In this document: positions 45,386 through 53,815 of the stretch, piece by piece | Layout of the letters: each line of letters opens with the position of its first letter | Numbering within the stretch: the stretch's first letter is position 1 | DNA from: Flavobacterium cheongpyeongense | GTDB taxonomy: Bacteria; Bacteroidota; Bacteroidia; Flavobacteriales; Flavobacteriaceae | Assembly: GCF_003202435.1 (NCBI RefSeq) | Contig: NZ_QJHK01000012.1 | Coordinates: 62,001 to 126,000 of the forward strand | Length of the DNA: 64,000 nucleotides | Direction: 5' to 3' | Notes under the pieces: model-generated | Seen by the model: only the letters and a program-made list of their open reading frames with translations | Database searches by the model: none | Told to the model about the DNA's origin: nothing | Program-made: the position numbers and the translations under genes

Positions 45386-46231
45386 ATGAAAAAGTATATT
45401 TTGATTATCGCCCTTTTATTTTCTGTATTATGTTTCAATGTTTTTGCACAAACCAAATCATATCCTTTTGAAGTTCTTAAAACCGGAAAAGGAAAACAAT
45501 CTATACTATTTATTCCGGGATTTGCTTCTTCCGGAGAAGTCTGGAACGAAACCAAAACCGCATTCGAAAAAGATTTTACTTGCTACACATTTACAATGGC
45601 TGGTTTCGCGGGAGTAAAACCACAGTTAAATCCATCATTCGAAAACTGGAAAACAGAAATTGCTAATTATATCCAAAACAATAAAATTGAAAAACCAATA
45701 ATTATTGGACACAGTATGGGTGGTGGACTGGCGCTTGCTCTTGCGGCAGACTATCCGGAATTGATTGGAAAAATTGTGGTTGTGGATGCACTTCCGTGTC
45801 TGGCAGCTTTGAGTGATCCTTCTTTCAAATCAAAAGAAAACAATAATTGTTCTTCAACTGTAAACCAAATGACGGCGATGAATGAAACTCAGTTTTATGA
45901 GATGCAGAAACAAACCATGCCGAGACTTTTGCAGGATGCTACAAAACTGGAATTGGTTGTAGGTTGGAGTGTAAAATCAGACAGAACCACTTTCGGACAA
46001 ATGTATTGTGATTTTTATAATACCGATTTGAGAAACAGGATTGCACAGATAAAATGTCCGTCGTTAATTTTATTAGAGTCTTATTTTATAAATTTAAAAC
46101 CTATAATCGACGAACAATATAAAAACCTGAAAACAGCTGATTTTAAATACGCAAACAAAGGCCTGCATTTTATAATGTATGATGATACAGCATGGTATTT
46201 GGAACAATTAAATCATTTTTTAAAATCGTAA
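45386..46231 (+). CDS. Secreted alpha/beta-hydrolase
   Basis: 281 residues. Signal peptide to about residue 21 (NVFAQ). Alpha/beta-hydrolase core: ILFIPGFASSGEVWN (oxyanion loop), IIIGHSMGGGLALALAA with the nucleophilic Ser, a likely Asp in the ILLESYFIN or nearby region, and the catalytic His in KGLHFIMYDD. The substrate is unknown. It ends 1 bp before the ECF sigma-factor gene, so the three genes 45386-47283 form one operon. Confidence 0.85.
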   Translation: MKKYILIIALLFSVLCFNVFAQTKSYPFEVLKTGKGKQSILFIPGFASSGEVWNETKTAFEKDFTCYTFTMAGFAGVKPQLNPSFENWKTEIANYIQNNKIEKPIIIGHSMGGGLALALAADYPELIGKIVVVDALPCLAALSDPSFKSKENNNCSSTVNQMTAMNETQFYEMQKQTMPRLLQDATKLELVVGWSVKSDRTTFGQMYCDFYNTDLRNRIAQIKCPSLILLESYFINLKPIIDEQYKNLKTADFKYANKGLHFIMYDDTAWYLEQLNHFLKS

Positions 46232-46232
46232 G

Positions 46233-46706
46233 ATGGAATTCGAAGAAATCTACAAAACATATTGGGACAGGATTTTCAGGCTTTGCATGGGATTTGTAAA
46301 TGATTATGATGCTGCTCAGGATTTGGCTCAGGAAACTTTTATCATTGTATGGCAGAAGCTGGAAACTTTTAGAAACGAATCGGCTATTGGAACCTGGATT
46401 TTCAGGATTGCTTCTAATACCTGTTTAAGGCAGATCGAGAAAGAAAAACGTTTTCCAAAATCAGACTTGCCTGTTCATCTTTCGGAAGAAAAGCAAGCTT
46501 CAATTGAACCACAAATTCAGTATTTGTACAAATGCATAGCCGAATTGCCCGAAACAGAGCGTATCATTATTTCACTGGAACTGGAAGATGTAAAGCAGGC
46601 AGAAATTGCAAAAATCGTTGGACTTTCTGAAGCTAATGTTAGAGTGAAAATTCACAGAATAAAAGAAAAACTGACTCAAAAATTCAAAGAAAATGGACAA
46701 CAATAA
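46233..46706 (+). CDS. ECF-type sigma factor
   Basis: 157 residues. Region 2: YWDRIFRLCMGFVNDYDAAQ then DLAQETFIIVWQKLETFR and IGTWIFRIASNTCLRQIEKE. Region 4: LPETERIIISLELEDVKQAE and IVGLSEANVRVKIHRIKEKL. It recruits RNA polymerase to its own set of promoters, usually held by an anti-sigma factor. The following membrane protein overlaps it by 14 bp and probably has that role. Confidence 0.92.
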   Translation: MEFEEIYKTYWDRIFRLCMGFVNDYDAAQDLAQETFIIVWQKLETFRNESAIGTWIFRIASNTCLRQIEKEKRFPKSDLPVHLSEEKQASIEPQIQYLYKCIAELPETERIIISLELEDVKQAEIAKIVGLSEANVRVKIHRIKEKLTQKFKENGQQ

Positions 46707-47283
46707 TATAGACTTTAAGGATTTATGGAAAAAACAAACCGTAAATCAGCCCAATAAAGAGGATTTGATGGCAAGGCTAAAACAATTCAAAAAAGCAGGT
46801 TTGAGAAGTTTATGGAAAACCAATATTCTGCTTTTTGCCACATCTGCTTTTATTGTTTTTATTTGGTACTATTATCAGCCGCAATTTATTTCGACTAAAA
46901 TCGGAATCGTTTTGGCAATCGTGGCAATGATAATGTATGTGGGAGTTTACAATGGTTTATTGCGTATTTATAAAGATATTGATACAAACCAAACCAATCA
47001 GGAATTTTTGCAGAAACTAATTTTAATTAAAAGAAAACAACAATTTATGCAGTCTACTATATTGAGTTGGTACTTTGTTTTACTTCTTGCGGGAATTTGT
47101 TTGTATATGTATGAATACGCTTCAAGAATGACCGTTTTTTATGCGCTGATTACATATGGCATAACCTTGCTTTGGATTGGTTTTAACTGGTTTTATATGC
47201 GTCCGAAACAAATTAAAAAACAACAGGCAAAAATTAATGAACTGATTGTAAAGTTTGAAGATATAAATAAGCAATTGGATTAA
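46693..47283 (+). CDS. Membrane protein, candidate anti-sigma factor
   Basis: 196 residues. About 45 cytoplasmic N-terminal residues (DFKDLWKKQTVNQPNKEDL), then four transmembrane helices (about 46-62, 70-88, 120-138, 145-163) and a charged C-terminal tail. The overlap with the sigma-factor gene and the cytoplasmic N terminus fit a membrane-bound anti-sigma factor, but no anti-sigma motif such as a zinc-binding HxxxCxxC is present. The assignment is inferred from gene order. Confidence 0.6.
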   Translation: MDNNNIDFKDLWKKQTVNQPNKEDLMARLKQFKKAGLRSLWKTNILLFATSAFIVFIWYYYQPQFISTKIGIVLAIVAMIMYVGVYNGLLRIYKDIDTNQTNQEFLQKLILIKRKQQFMQSTILSWYFVLLLAGICLYMYEYASRMTVFYALITYGITLLWIGFNWFYMRPKQIKKQQAKINELIVKFEDINKQLD

Positions 47284-47302
47284 TAAAATCAATATTTTAA
47301 AA

Positions 47303-47333
47303 TTGCTTCGTCTGTTCGCTATCGCTCGAGTCC
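47303..47333. repeat. TTGCTTCGTCTGTTCGCTAT repeat
   Basis: 31 bp, 27 identical to the inner part of the palindrome at 45125-45155; here it directly abuts the next terminator hairpin. Confidence 0.75.
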
Positions 47334-47370
47334 AAATTCCAATTTTACGATTGGGGTTTGGATTTTTTTT
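47332..47370 (+). terminator. Terminator of the CCAAATTCC family after the sigma-factor operon
   Basis: CCAAATTCCAAT (47332-47343) pairs with ATTGGGGTTTGG (47350-47361, two G-T pairs), with a 6-nt loop and eight T following. Confidence 0.92.
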
Positions 47371-47384
47371 GGTTTTGTGCAAAG

Positions 47385-47402
47385 TTTGTCATTCCGTAGG
47401 AA
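47385..47402. repeat. TTTGTCATTCCGTAGGAA repeat fragment
   Basis: One end of the TTTGTCATTCCG element described at 45043; no matching second arm nearby. Confidence 0.6.
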
Positions 47403-47581
47403 TTTCACGGTTCGATTGACTTAATGTGTAGATTTCTTTGGAGTAATACGTTTGTGTTTAGTTTTTTGCGAAACAATTCATAATTAAAATCTAAAGTTGT
47501 GAGTCATTTTGACATTTTAGAAAAATGGTTCGTAAATTGTTGTGACGTTACAAGACAAAACATAAACTAAAAAATATAAAT

Positions 47582-48268
47582 ATGGGAAGAGAATATTTAA
47601 TACTTGCCGGTGCGATAATGCTGATTAGCTGGCTGGTGAGTTCAAAGTTAAAGAGTAAGTTCGAGTTGTATTCGAAACTACAATTGCAAAACGGTATGAG
47701 CGGAAAGGAAATTGCCGAAAAGATGCTGGCAGATAATGGTATTCGTGATGTTCGGGTTATTTCGACGCCGGGACAATTGACAGATCATTATAATCCGTCA
47801 GATAAAACGGTTAATTTAAGTGAGGCCGTTTACAATCACAGAAATGCAGCAGCAGCGGCTGTAGCAGCACATGAATGTGGTCATGCTGTTCAGCATTCAA
47901 TTGGTTACGAATGGCTGTCGATGCGCTCTGCGTTAGTTCCTATTGTAAGTATAGCGTCAAATTATGTACAATGGATTTTGCTGGCTGGAATTTTAATGAT
48001 TAGAGTTTTCCCTCAATTATTGTTAGTGGGTATTGTTATTTTCGCAGCAACAACGTTATTTACTATCATTACTTTGCCTGTAGAATATGATGCAAGTAAC
48101 CGTGCTCTGGCTTGGTTGGAAAATAAACGAATGCTGACTCAGCAAGAGCAGGCCGGTGCAAAAGATGCTTTAAAATGGGCTGCAAGAACTTATGTTGTAG
48201 CGGCTATTGGTTCAATTGCTACCTTGTTATATTATATTTCGATTTACTCAGGAAACAGAAGAAATTAA
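47582..48268 (+). CDS. Membrane zinc metallopeptidase (YugP family)
   Basis: 228 residues. N-terminal helix, then the zinc-site motif VAAHECGHAVQHS (HExxH) at about residue 99, followed by two or three transmembrane helices (for example VSIASNYVQWILLAGILMI, LLVGIVIFAATTLFTIITL) and EYDASNRALAWLEN, which supplies the third ligand. This is the YugP/PF04298 family of predicted membrane proteases, of unknown physiological substrate. Single gene closed by a clear terminator. Confidence 0.88.
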   Translation: MGREYLILAGAIMLISWLVSSKLKSKFELYSKLQLQNGMSGKEIAEKMLADNGIRDVRVISTPGQLTDHYNPSDKTVNLSEAVYNHRNAAAAAVAAHECGHAVQHSIGYEWLSMRSALVPIVSIASNYVQWILLAGILMIRVFPQLLLVGIVIFAATTLFTIITLPVEYDASNRALAWLENKRMLTQQEQAGAKDALKWAARTYVVAAIGSIATLLYYISIYSGNRRN

Positions 48269-48292
48269 TTTGTTAATCAGATAATTTATGGC

Positions 48293-48327
48293 AAACCCGA
48301 CAAGTTTTTAAATCTGTCGGGTTTTTT
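48293..48327 (+). terminator. Intrinsic terminator after the metallopeptidase gene
   Basis: AAACCCGACA (48293-48302) pairs with TGTCGGGTTT (48315-48324), followed by T; it can also serve the converging gene at 48344. Confidence 0.9.
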
Positions 48328-48343
48328 ATTTTGGACTTAAAGC

Positions 48344-48763
48344 TTATTCATACTGATCCGGAAATATTTTTACATGAAATAAAAACACTTCCTTTTTATC
48401 ACTGTAACTATAAACCAGTTTATAATCATTATCACTAAAAACTTTGAGTCCCGGATTTGCTTTTGCTGTAGTAATCAGGCTTTTTTCAATTTCTGTTTTT
48501 ATCACAGTTACCTCAGCCGTTTCCTTTACAACATTCAGCAAAGTCAGGTTGTACTGAACAGTTCTTTCTTCGGGTAAATTTACACTGTCTAAACGAATTC
48601 CGTCCTGAATAATCAAAGGGCAGTTTTTATTGTATTTTTCAACCAATTCAACTACTTTTTTATTTACTCCTTCAGTATTTTCAGCAAGAAAAAAACAAAA
48701 ATAACCTACTATACCCACCGCAATTACCATAATTGCTAAAAATAGAATATGCTGTTTTCTCAT
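48344..48763 (-). CDS. Small membrane-anchored protein of unknown function
   Basis: 139 residues. A single transmembrane helix at about 7-27 (LFLAIMVIAVGIVGYFCFFL) is followed by a soluble domain of mixed alpha/beta type (KKVVELVEKYNKNCPLIIQD, ERTVQYNLTLLNVV). The domain should face the periplasm. No family was recognised. It follows tdk by 29 bp on the same strand and probably shares its transcript. Confidence 0.7.
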   Translation of the reverse strand: MRKQHILFLAIMVIAVGIVGYFCFFLAENTEGVNKKVVELVEKYNKNCPLIIQDGIRLDSVNLPEERTVQYNLTLLNVVKETAEVTVIKTEIEKSLITTAKANPGLKVFSDNDYKLVYSYSDKKEVFLFHVKIFPDQYE

Positions 48764-48792
48764 TTTATGGTATTTTTAATAGAACTGAAAAT

Positions 48793-49383
48793 TTATTTTT
48801 CCTGGATTTTTTTCATCGCATTAAAATACGCTGCCCGGCTGAGCGGTTCATATTCTTCGGTTTCCCCAAGCATGACCAGTTTATCGTTATCGGTTTTTCG
48901 GAAACTGTAATTTGCCAGATTTCCGGTTCTGGTGCAGACGGCGTGAACTTTAGTCACATATTCGGCTGTTGCCATAAGTCCGGGCATTGGACCAAAGGGA
49001 TTTCCTTTAAAATCCATATCCAGTCCGGCAACAATAACCCGAATTCCCTGATTGGCAAGATCATTACAGACTGTAATAATTTCATCATCAAAAAACTGGG
49101 CTTCATCAATCCCGATAACATCACAGCCTTGCGCTAAAATAGCAATATTGGCAGCTGCAGGAACCGGCGTTGAACGAATTTCGTTAGCATCGTGCGATAC
49201 GACCATTTCCTCATGATAGCGGGTATCAATAGCAGGTTTGAAGATTTCGACTTTTTGTCTGGCAAACTGGGCGCGTTTTAATCTGCGGATTAACTCCTCG
49301 GTTTTACCCGAAAACATTGATCCACAAATAACTTCAATCCAGCCAAATTGTTCTTTGTGATTTACTGTATTTTCGAGAAACAT
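48793..49383 (-). CDS. tdk: Thymidine kinase
   Basis: 196 residues. Type II thymidine kinase: Walker [44 protein letters not shown] (Walker B and catalytic Glu), [19 protein letters not shown] (lasso and substrate site) and [14 protein letters not shown]. It phosphorylates thymidine in salvage. Confidence 0.95.
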   Translation of the reverse strand: MFLENTVNHKEQFGWIEVICGSMFSGKTEELIRRLKRAQFARQKVEIFKPAIDTRYHEEMVVSHDANEIRSTPVPAAANIAILAQGCDVIGIDEAQFFDDEIITVCNDLANQGIRVIVAGLDMDFKGNPFGPMPGLMATAEYVTKVHAVCTRTGNLANYSFRKTDNDKLVMLGETEEYEPLSRAAYFNAMKKIQEK

Positions 49384-49614
49384 TTTGTATTTTTCTACCT
49401 TTAAAAATGAATAGTTTTTATTACTTTGTACTGGTAATAAATTGATGTGAAAAATTGCTGATTTTACACTTTTTCAAAAGTAGATAATTTTTATCAAATC
49501 GAAGATTCGTATACGTTTATTAACAGAAAATAAATATTCAGCAGATTTCTTTCGCAAATTAAAAAAAGAGTCAAAATATACTAAAATACCCTATTCATTA
49601 TAATTTCAATAGTT

Positions 49615-50634
49615 ATGAAAAAAAAACTGGAAGCCGATTTGATCAGCATTGCACATCGAATTTTAAAACTTAAAAACAAATCCGATATCAATCAATTGTA
49701 TCTGGAAACACAGAAATTATATGAAAAATTAACTGTTTTGAAATTTGTAGAAGAAAATTTCGACGATATAAAACCAACCATAGGATACAGGGAAACAGAA
49801 TCACAAATTGAAAGTATTTTTGAAAAACAGGAAACACTTCCTGTAGAAATTAAAGCTGAGGAAACACTTCCGGCTCCCGTTGAAGAAACTGCAATTACGG
49901 CAGAAGTTATTGCAGAACCTGAAATCATCGAAGAAACCCCGATAGAAATCGCTGCTAAAAACCAGGAAGTAAACGCTGAAAAGCAGGAAACCGTAGTGAA
50001 TATTCCCGTAGAAGTAGTCGAAGAAATTGCTGCAAAAATAGAAGAACCTGTTTCTGAAATTCAAAAAGAAACAGAACCAGCAGAAGAACTTTCTTTTAAA
50101 ACAGTAAGCGATTTAAAACCAATCCTGAATTTCAAACCTGCTTTTGAATTAGAAAAAGAAGAAATAATAATAGAAAAAACAAAAGCAGAAACCACTACAA
50201 AACCAGATACTGTTTCGATTTCTTTTGAAGACATTCTGGGGCCTAATTATGCCGATGCTCAATTTGTGAAAGTAGATGATTTTAAAGAGGTCTCTCCTGC
50301 ACGCACAGTCACAATAAATGAATTTCAAGAGAAACAGGCACCAGCTCAGACTACAATTGCAGAGCCAGTAAAACCTAAAACTGTTCCGTTAAACGAAAAA
50401 CTAGCCAAAGGCTTCCACATTGATCTGAATGACCGAATTGCTTTCACAAAAAATCTTTTTGGAAACAGTACCGAAGATTACAGCCGAGTTTTAAATCAAT
50501 TACTTACTTTTAATGATTATAGCGAAGCAAAAGATTTTATCGATACCATGGTAAAACCGGATTATAACGACTGGCAGGGAAAAGAAGATTACGAAGAACG
50601 TTTTCTTGGAATTATTGAAAAAAAATTCTCGTAA
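49615..50634 (+). CDS. Acidic protein with low-complexity Glu/Pro/Val centre, function unknown
   Basis: 339 residues. N-terminal 70 residues are helical (ADLISIAHRILKLKNKSDIN). Residues about 75-240 are a disordered stretch rich in Glu, Pro, Val and Thr. The last 100 residues form a compact domain (HIDLNDRIAFTKNLFGNSTE, LLTFNDYSEAKDFIDTM, WQGKEDYEERFLGIIEKKF). No signal peptide or membrane helix. The layout suggests a cytoplasmic scaffold with two folded ends; no known family was recognised. Confidence 0.75.
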   Translation: MKKKLEADLISIAHRILKLKNKSDINQLYLETQKLYEKLTVLKFVEENFDDIKPTIGYRETESQIESIFEKQETLPVEIKAEETLPAPVEETAITAEVIAEPEIIEETPIEIAAKNQEVNAEKQETVVNIPVEVVEEIAAKIEEPVSEIQKETEPAEELSFKTVSDLKPILNFKPAFELEKEEIIIEKTKAETTTKPDTVSISFEDILGPNYADAQFVKVDDFKEVSPARTVTINEFQEKQAPAQTTIAEPVKPKTVPLNEKLAKGFHIDLNDRIAFTKNLFGNSTEDYSRVLNQLLTFNDYSEAKDFIDTMVKPDYNDWQGKEDYEERFLGIIEKKFS

Positions 50635-50723
50635 AACAAAACTCAGATTGCACGAATTAACACGAATTCTTGCTCTGTGACATTTTTAAAAACACTTGCA
50701 ATTCGTGTTATAAAATAAAAACT

Positions 50724-51440
50724 ATGTCTAAATTATATATCGTTCCAACACCAATTGGTAATCTTGAAGACATGACTTTCAGAGCCATTCGGATTTTGAA
50801 AGAAGTCGATTTGATTTTGGCCGAAGACACCAGAACGAGCGGTAAACTCCTGAAGCATTTTGAAATTGGCACGCACATGCACAGCCATCATATGCACAAC
50901 GAACACAAAACAACCGAAAATTTAATTGCACGTTTGAAAGCTGGCGAAACCATCGCCTTAATTTCAGATGCCGGAACTCCGGCGATTTCAGATCCGGGAT
51001 TTTTATTGACGCGTGCCTGTGTCGAAAATAAAATAGAAGTAGAATGCCTTCCAGGTGCAACAGCTTTTGTTCCGGCTTTGGTCAACAGCGGATTACCAAA
51101 TGAAAAGTTTGTTTTTGAAGGTTTTTTGCCTGATAAAAAAGGACGCCAAACCCGATTTTTGGCTTTAGCCGAAGAGACCCGAACGATGATTTTGTATGTT
51201 TCTCCACATAAATTAGTCAAAACTTTAGCCGAATTTATTCAGTATTTTGGAGAAGACAGACAAGTTTGTGTTTCAAGAGAATTATCAAAAATGCACGAAG
51301 AAAATGTCCGCGGAACCGCAAAAGAAGTACTAACCCATTTTGAAAAAACAGCGCCACGCGGTGAAATTGTTGTGGTGGTTGCAGGAAAAACAATAGAAAA
51401 AGAAGCTAAGAAAAGTAAATATTCTAAGGATGACAATTAA
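50724..51440 (+). CDS. rsmI: 16S rRNA (cytidine-1402-2'-O)-methyltransferase
   Basis: 238 residues from the ATG at 50724; the frame extends 18 codons but the family starts MSKLYIVPTPIGNLEDMTFR. Further motifs: ILAEDTRTSGKLLKHF, ALISDAGTPAISDPGFLL, CLPGATAFVPALVNSGLP and FEGFLPDKKGRQTR. It methylates the 2'-hydroxyl of C1402 in the 16S rRNA decoding centre. The gene is followed, after 84 bp, by the ATPase/nuclease cassette with its own promoter. Confidence 0.94.
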   Translation: MSKLYIVPTPIGNLEDMTFRAIRILKEVDLILAEDTRTSGKLLKHFEIGTHMHSHHMHNEHKTTENLIARLKAGETIALISDAGTPAISDPGFLLTRACVENKIEVECLPGATAFVPALVNSGLPNEKFVFEGFLPDKKGRQTRFLALAEETRTMILYVSPHKLVKTLAEFIQYFGEDRQVCVSRELSKMHEENVRGTAKEVLTHFEKTAPRGEIVVVVAGKTIEKEAKKSKYSKDDN

Positions 51441-51497
51441 CTTTTTTTACTGTCTAAACTTCATGACAACCTAAATAATCAGTATAATAAATTGTAG

Positions 51498-51505
51498 TAC
51501 CTTTG
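51498..51505 (+). promoter_or_regulatory. -7 element TACCTTTG of the ATPase/nuclease cassette
   Basis: Exact TAnnTTTG, 19 bp before the ATPase ATG; shows the cassette can be transcribed independently of rsmI. Confidence 0.6.
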
Positions 51506-51523
51506 TTAATCAACAGATAGAAT

Positions 51524-52768
51524 ATGACTAGGATTGAAATAAAAAATATTGGCCCAATATCAGATGTAATCTTTGAATTGAACAAGGTTAATATTTTGAT
51601 GGGACCTCAAAGTAGCGGAAAAAGCACATTAGCAAAAATTATTAGTTTTTGTCAATGGGCAGAAAAAAGATATTTAATAGATGGGAATTTTGACTATGAC
51701 ATCAAAGAACAATTATTAGAATTTCATAGGCTAAGTGAAAATTATTTCAATGACAACTCATATTTTTCGTATTCCTCAGATTTTATAACAATATCATATA
51801 AAGGAAAAAAGCTTAAAAAAAGCTTTAGAAAAAAGAAAACAAATAAAGTATATCAAAAAACTAAAAATATTTATATTCCTTCAGAAAGAAACTTTGTTTC
51901 AGTTATTCCCAATCTATCAAAATTCAAGGAAACAAATGATAATATAATGAGTTTTGTTTATGATTGGTTTAGTGCCAAGAGAATATTTAACAAAAGTAAT
52001 AATTTATCTATTTTAAATTTAGACATCAAATTTTACAGTAAATCTGAAAGTGATGTAGATATGCTAGTCTTAAAAAACAAAAAAGAAATTCAATTACGGG
52101 AAGGCTCAAGTGGTTTGCAATCTATTATTCCATTAATTATTTTAATAGAATATCTTACAGATTACATTTATAATAGACATATTTCAAATTCTGTTGACGA
52201 GAAGGATGCTTTAAAAGATTATTTATTAAAAAATCTAACTCGAATAATTGACTTTTCAAAATATGGAGAAAGCCCAATCGATTTAGGAGATATTGAACTA
52301 CATAATGATGACATAAAAAAAATTTTTAACTCGTACCAAAAAGCAAAAGCTTTAGAAAATTATCATTTTACCAATTTTATAATTGAAGAACCAGAACAGA
52401 ATTTATTTCCCACAACACAAAGAGATTTGGTAAACTATCTTTTTCATAAAATGACTGATAAAAGAGATCATTCTCTTATATTAACTACCCACAGTCCATA
52501 TATACTTTATGCAATTAATAATTGCCTTATGGGGTATAATATTAAAGATAATATTACTGATGAAGATATCGATGAAATCAAAAACAAAGCATCTTGGATA
52601 AACCCTGATCTTGTTTCAATTTGGCAAGTCAAAGATGGCCAATTAATTTCTGTTAAAGATAATTCAACAAAAACTGTCACAAAACATTATTTCAACGAAA
52701 TCACAAAAGATATAATGGATGAGTATTACGAAATGCTTAATTACTTCGAATATGATTCAAGAGATTAA
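51524..52768 (+). CDS. ABC-type AAA ATPase of a putative two-gene defence cassette
   Basis: 414 residues. SMC/RecF-like ATPase head: Walker A NILMGPQSSGKSTLAKI near the N terminus, a signature-like REGSSGLQSIIPL, Walker B NFIIEEPEQNLFP and the switch His in LILTTHSPYILYA. The middle (about 60-230) is poorly conserved and probably forms the insertion domain. There is no C-terminal TOPRIM domain, unlike OLD nucleases. Size and layout resemble the ATPases of AbiL, PARIS (AriA) and similar two-gene systems. The gene overlaps the next one, is visibly richer in A+T than its neighbours and lies between core genes. Confidence 0.8.
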   Translation: MTRIEIKNIGPISDVIFELNKVNILMGPQSSGKSTLAKIISFCQWAEKRYLIDGNFDYDIKEQLLEFHRLSENYFNDNSYFSYSSDFITISYKGKKLKKSFRKKKTNKVYQKTKNIYIPSERNFVSVIPNLSKFKETNDNIMSFVYDWFSAKRIFNKSNNLSILNLDIKFYSKSESDVDMLVLKNKKEIQLREGSSGLQSIIPLIILIEYLTDYIYNRHISNSVDEKDALKDYLLKNLTRIIDFSKYGESPIDLGDIELHNDDIKKIFNSYQKAKALENYHFTNFIIEEPEQNLFPTTQRDLVNYLFHKMTDKRDHSLILTTHSPYILYAINNCLMGYNIKDNITDEDIDEIKNKASWINPDLVSIWQVKDGQLISVKDNSTKTVTKHYFNEITKDIMDEYYEMLNYFEYDSRD

Positions 52769-53336
52769 TGCAGTCATAAGGGCTCAAAACAATGGTGAAA
52801 CAAATTCAAAAGAAATATTTGTAATTGACTATAAAAAAATTAATGGAGGTGATGTTGAAATCTTATCTGAAAGACCTGAACACGACTGTGTTATTTTATA
52901 TAATGAAAGGAACATCTTTATTCACTATGTTGCATTTAAAGAAAATGCATTAAGAGTAAATACTCCACAAGGACAAGTTAAGCAATGTGAATGTATATTG
53001 TTCCCAAAGACTTTAAATGAAACAGATTGGATATTATGCATTGAAACTAAATATACAGAAAATCTTAAAATAGCTTTAGATGAAAAAGTAGATTATCCAA
53101 ACACAATGATACATCAGATAATCAGCACAGTAAAATATTTCAGAGACAAGCAAATTATTCCAGAAAACAAAAAAGTTCATGCTATAGTATCATTCCCTAA
53201 ATTAATTGAAAGTTTTAGTGAAGCATTCTTTACAAGAAGTGAAATGACTCGCGAAGAAATTTTAGAGAAATACAAAATCATTTTACGCCCTAGTAATGAA
53301 GCAGTTATAAAATCTAAAAAAACTATAAAAATTTAA
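52752..53336 (+). CDS. Putative PD-(D/E)XK nuclease partner of the ATPase
   Basis: 194 residues from the ATG at 52752; an ATG at 52719 would add 11 residues. Overlap with the ATPase gene is 17 bp (or 50). The order of elements fits a PD-(D/E)XK fold: strand CECILFPK, then ETDWILCIETKYTEN with the ExK pair at the end of a hydrophobic strand, helix TMIHQIISTVKYF, strand KVHAIVSFPK. No DUF4435 or TOPRIM motif was seen, so this is not a clear AriB or AbiLii. The nuclease role is inferred from the motif only; the coupling to the ATPase is firm. Confidence 0.55.
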   Translation: MIQEINAVIRAQNNGETNSKEIFVIDYKKINGGDVEILSERPEHDCVILYNERNIFIHYVAFKENALRVNTPQGQVKQCECILFPKTLNETDWILCIETKYTENLKIALDEKVDYPNTMIHQIISTVKYFRDKQIIPENKKVHAIVSFPKLIESFSEAFFTRSEMTREEILEKYKIILRPSNEAVIKSKKTIKI

Positions 53337-53384
53337 AAAATCATTACATTAAAGATAACTTAGCTAAATTCAATTAGAATAATC

Positions 53385-53729
53385 ATGAGCATAAACGCCT
53401 TTTTAGAAAAAGTAAAACAAACTCCAACCCAAATCACATTTCCTGAAACTATTGCAGTAATCGAAGAAAGTTACAATTTTACTCCAACTGCTTTCCAAAA
53501 CGGAACACAACATAATGCTGCCGGAGAAAATTCTGGTTCCTGCAAATTATTTGCTTTCGCAAAATTGCAGAATTTAAGCAAAGAAGAAACGTTAGCTTGT
53601 TTTGGCGCCTTCTATTTTGAAGAAGTTCTAAAAGATCCAAACGGGACAAACCACCAAAACATTCGAAATTTCATTAACCTTGGCTGGGAAGGAATTCAGT
53701 TTGAAGGGAATGCTTTGGAACAAAAATAA
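53385..53729 (+). CDS. HopJ-type protein
   Basis: 114 residues. The block FPETIAVIEESYNFTPTAFQ, then NSGSCKLFAFAKLQ, ETLACFGAFYFEEVLKDPNG and HQNIRNFINLGWEGIQF match the HopJ type III effector family. Despite the name, the family is widespread in bacteria without type III secretion and is probably a cytoplasmic protein of unknown role. 48 bp after the cassette. Confidence 0.85.
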   Translation: MSINAFLEKVKQTPTQITFPETIAVIEESYNFTPTAFQNGTQHNAAGENSGSCKLFAFAKLQNLSKEETLACFGAFYFEEVLKDPNGTNHQNIRNFINLGWEGIQFEGNALEQK

Positions 53730-53815
53730 ATTATTTCAGATTTTTGATTTCGATTTAAAATCATCTTTATTCAATCAAAAATCGTTAATCAACATTCAAA
53801 AATCACAAATCAATA

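Noticed and set aside
47510..47545. ECF-like boxes (TGACATTTTAG ... CGTA) upstream of the metallopeptidase
   Set aside because: The resemblance to the boxes at 45318 is partial and the spacing differs (17 against 14 bp); not enough for a call.
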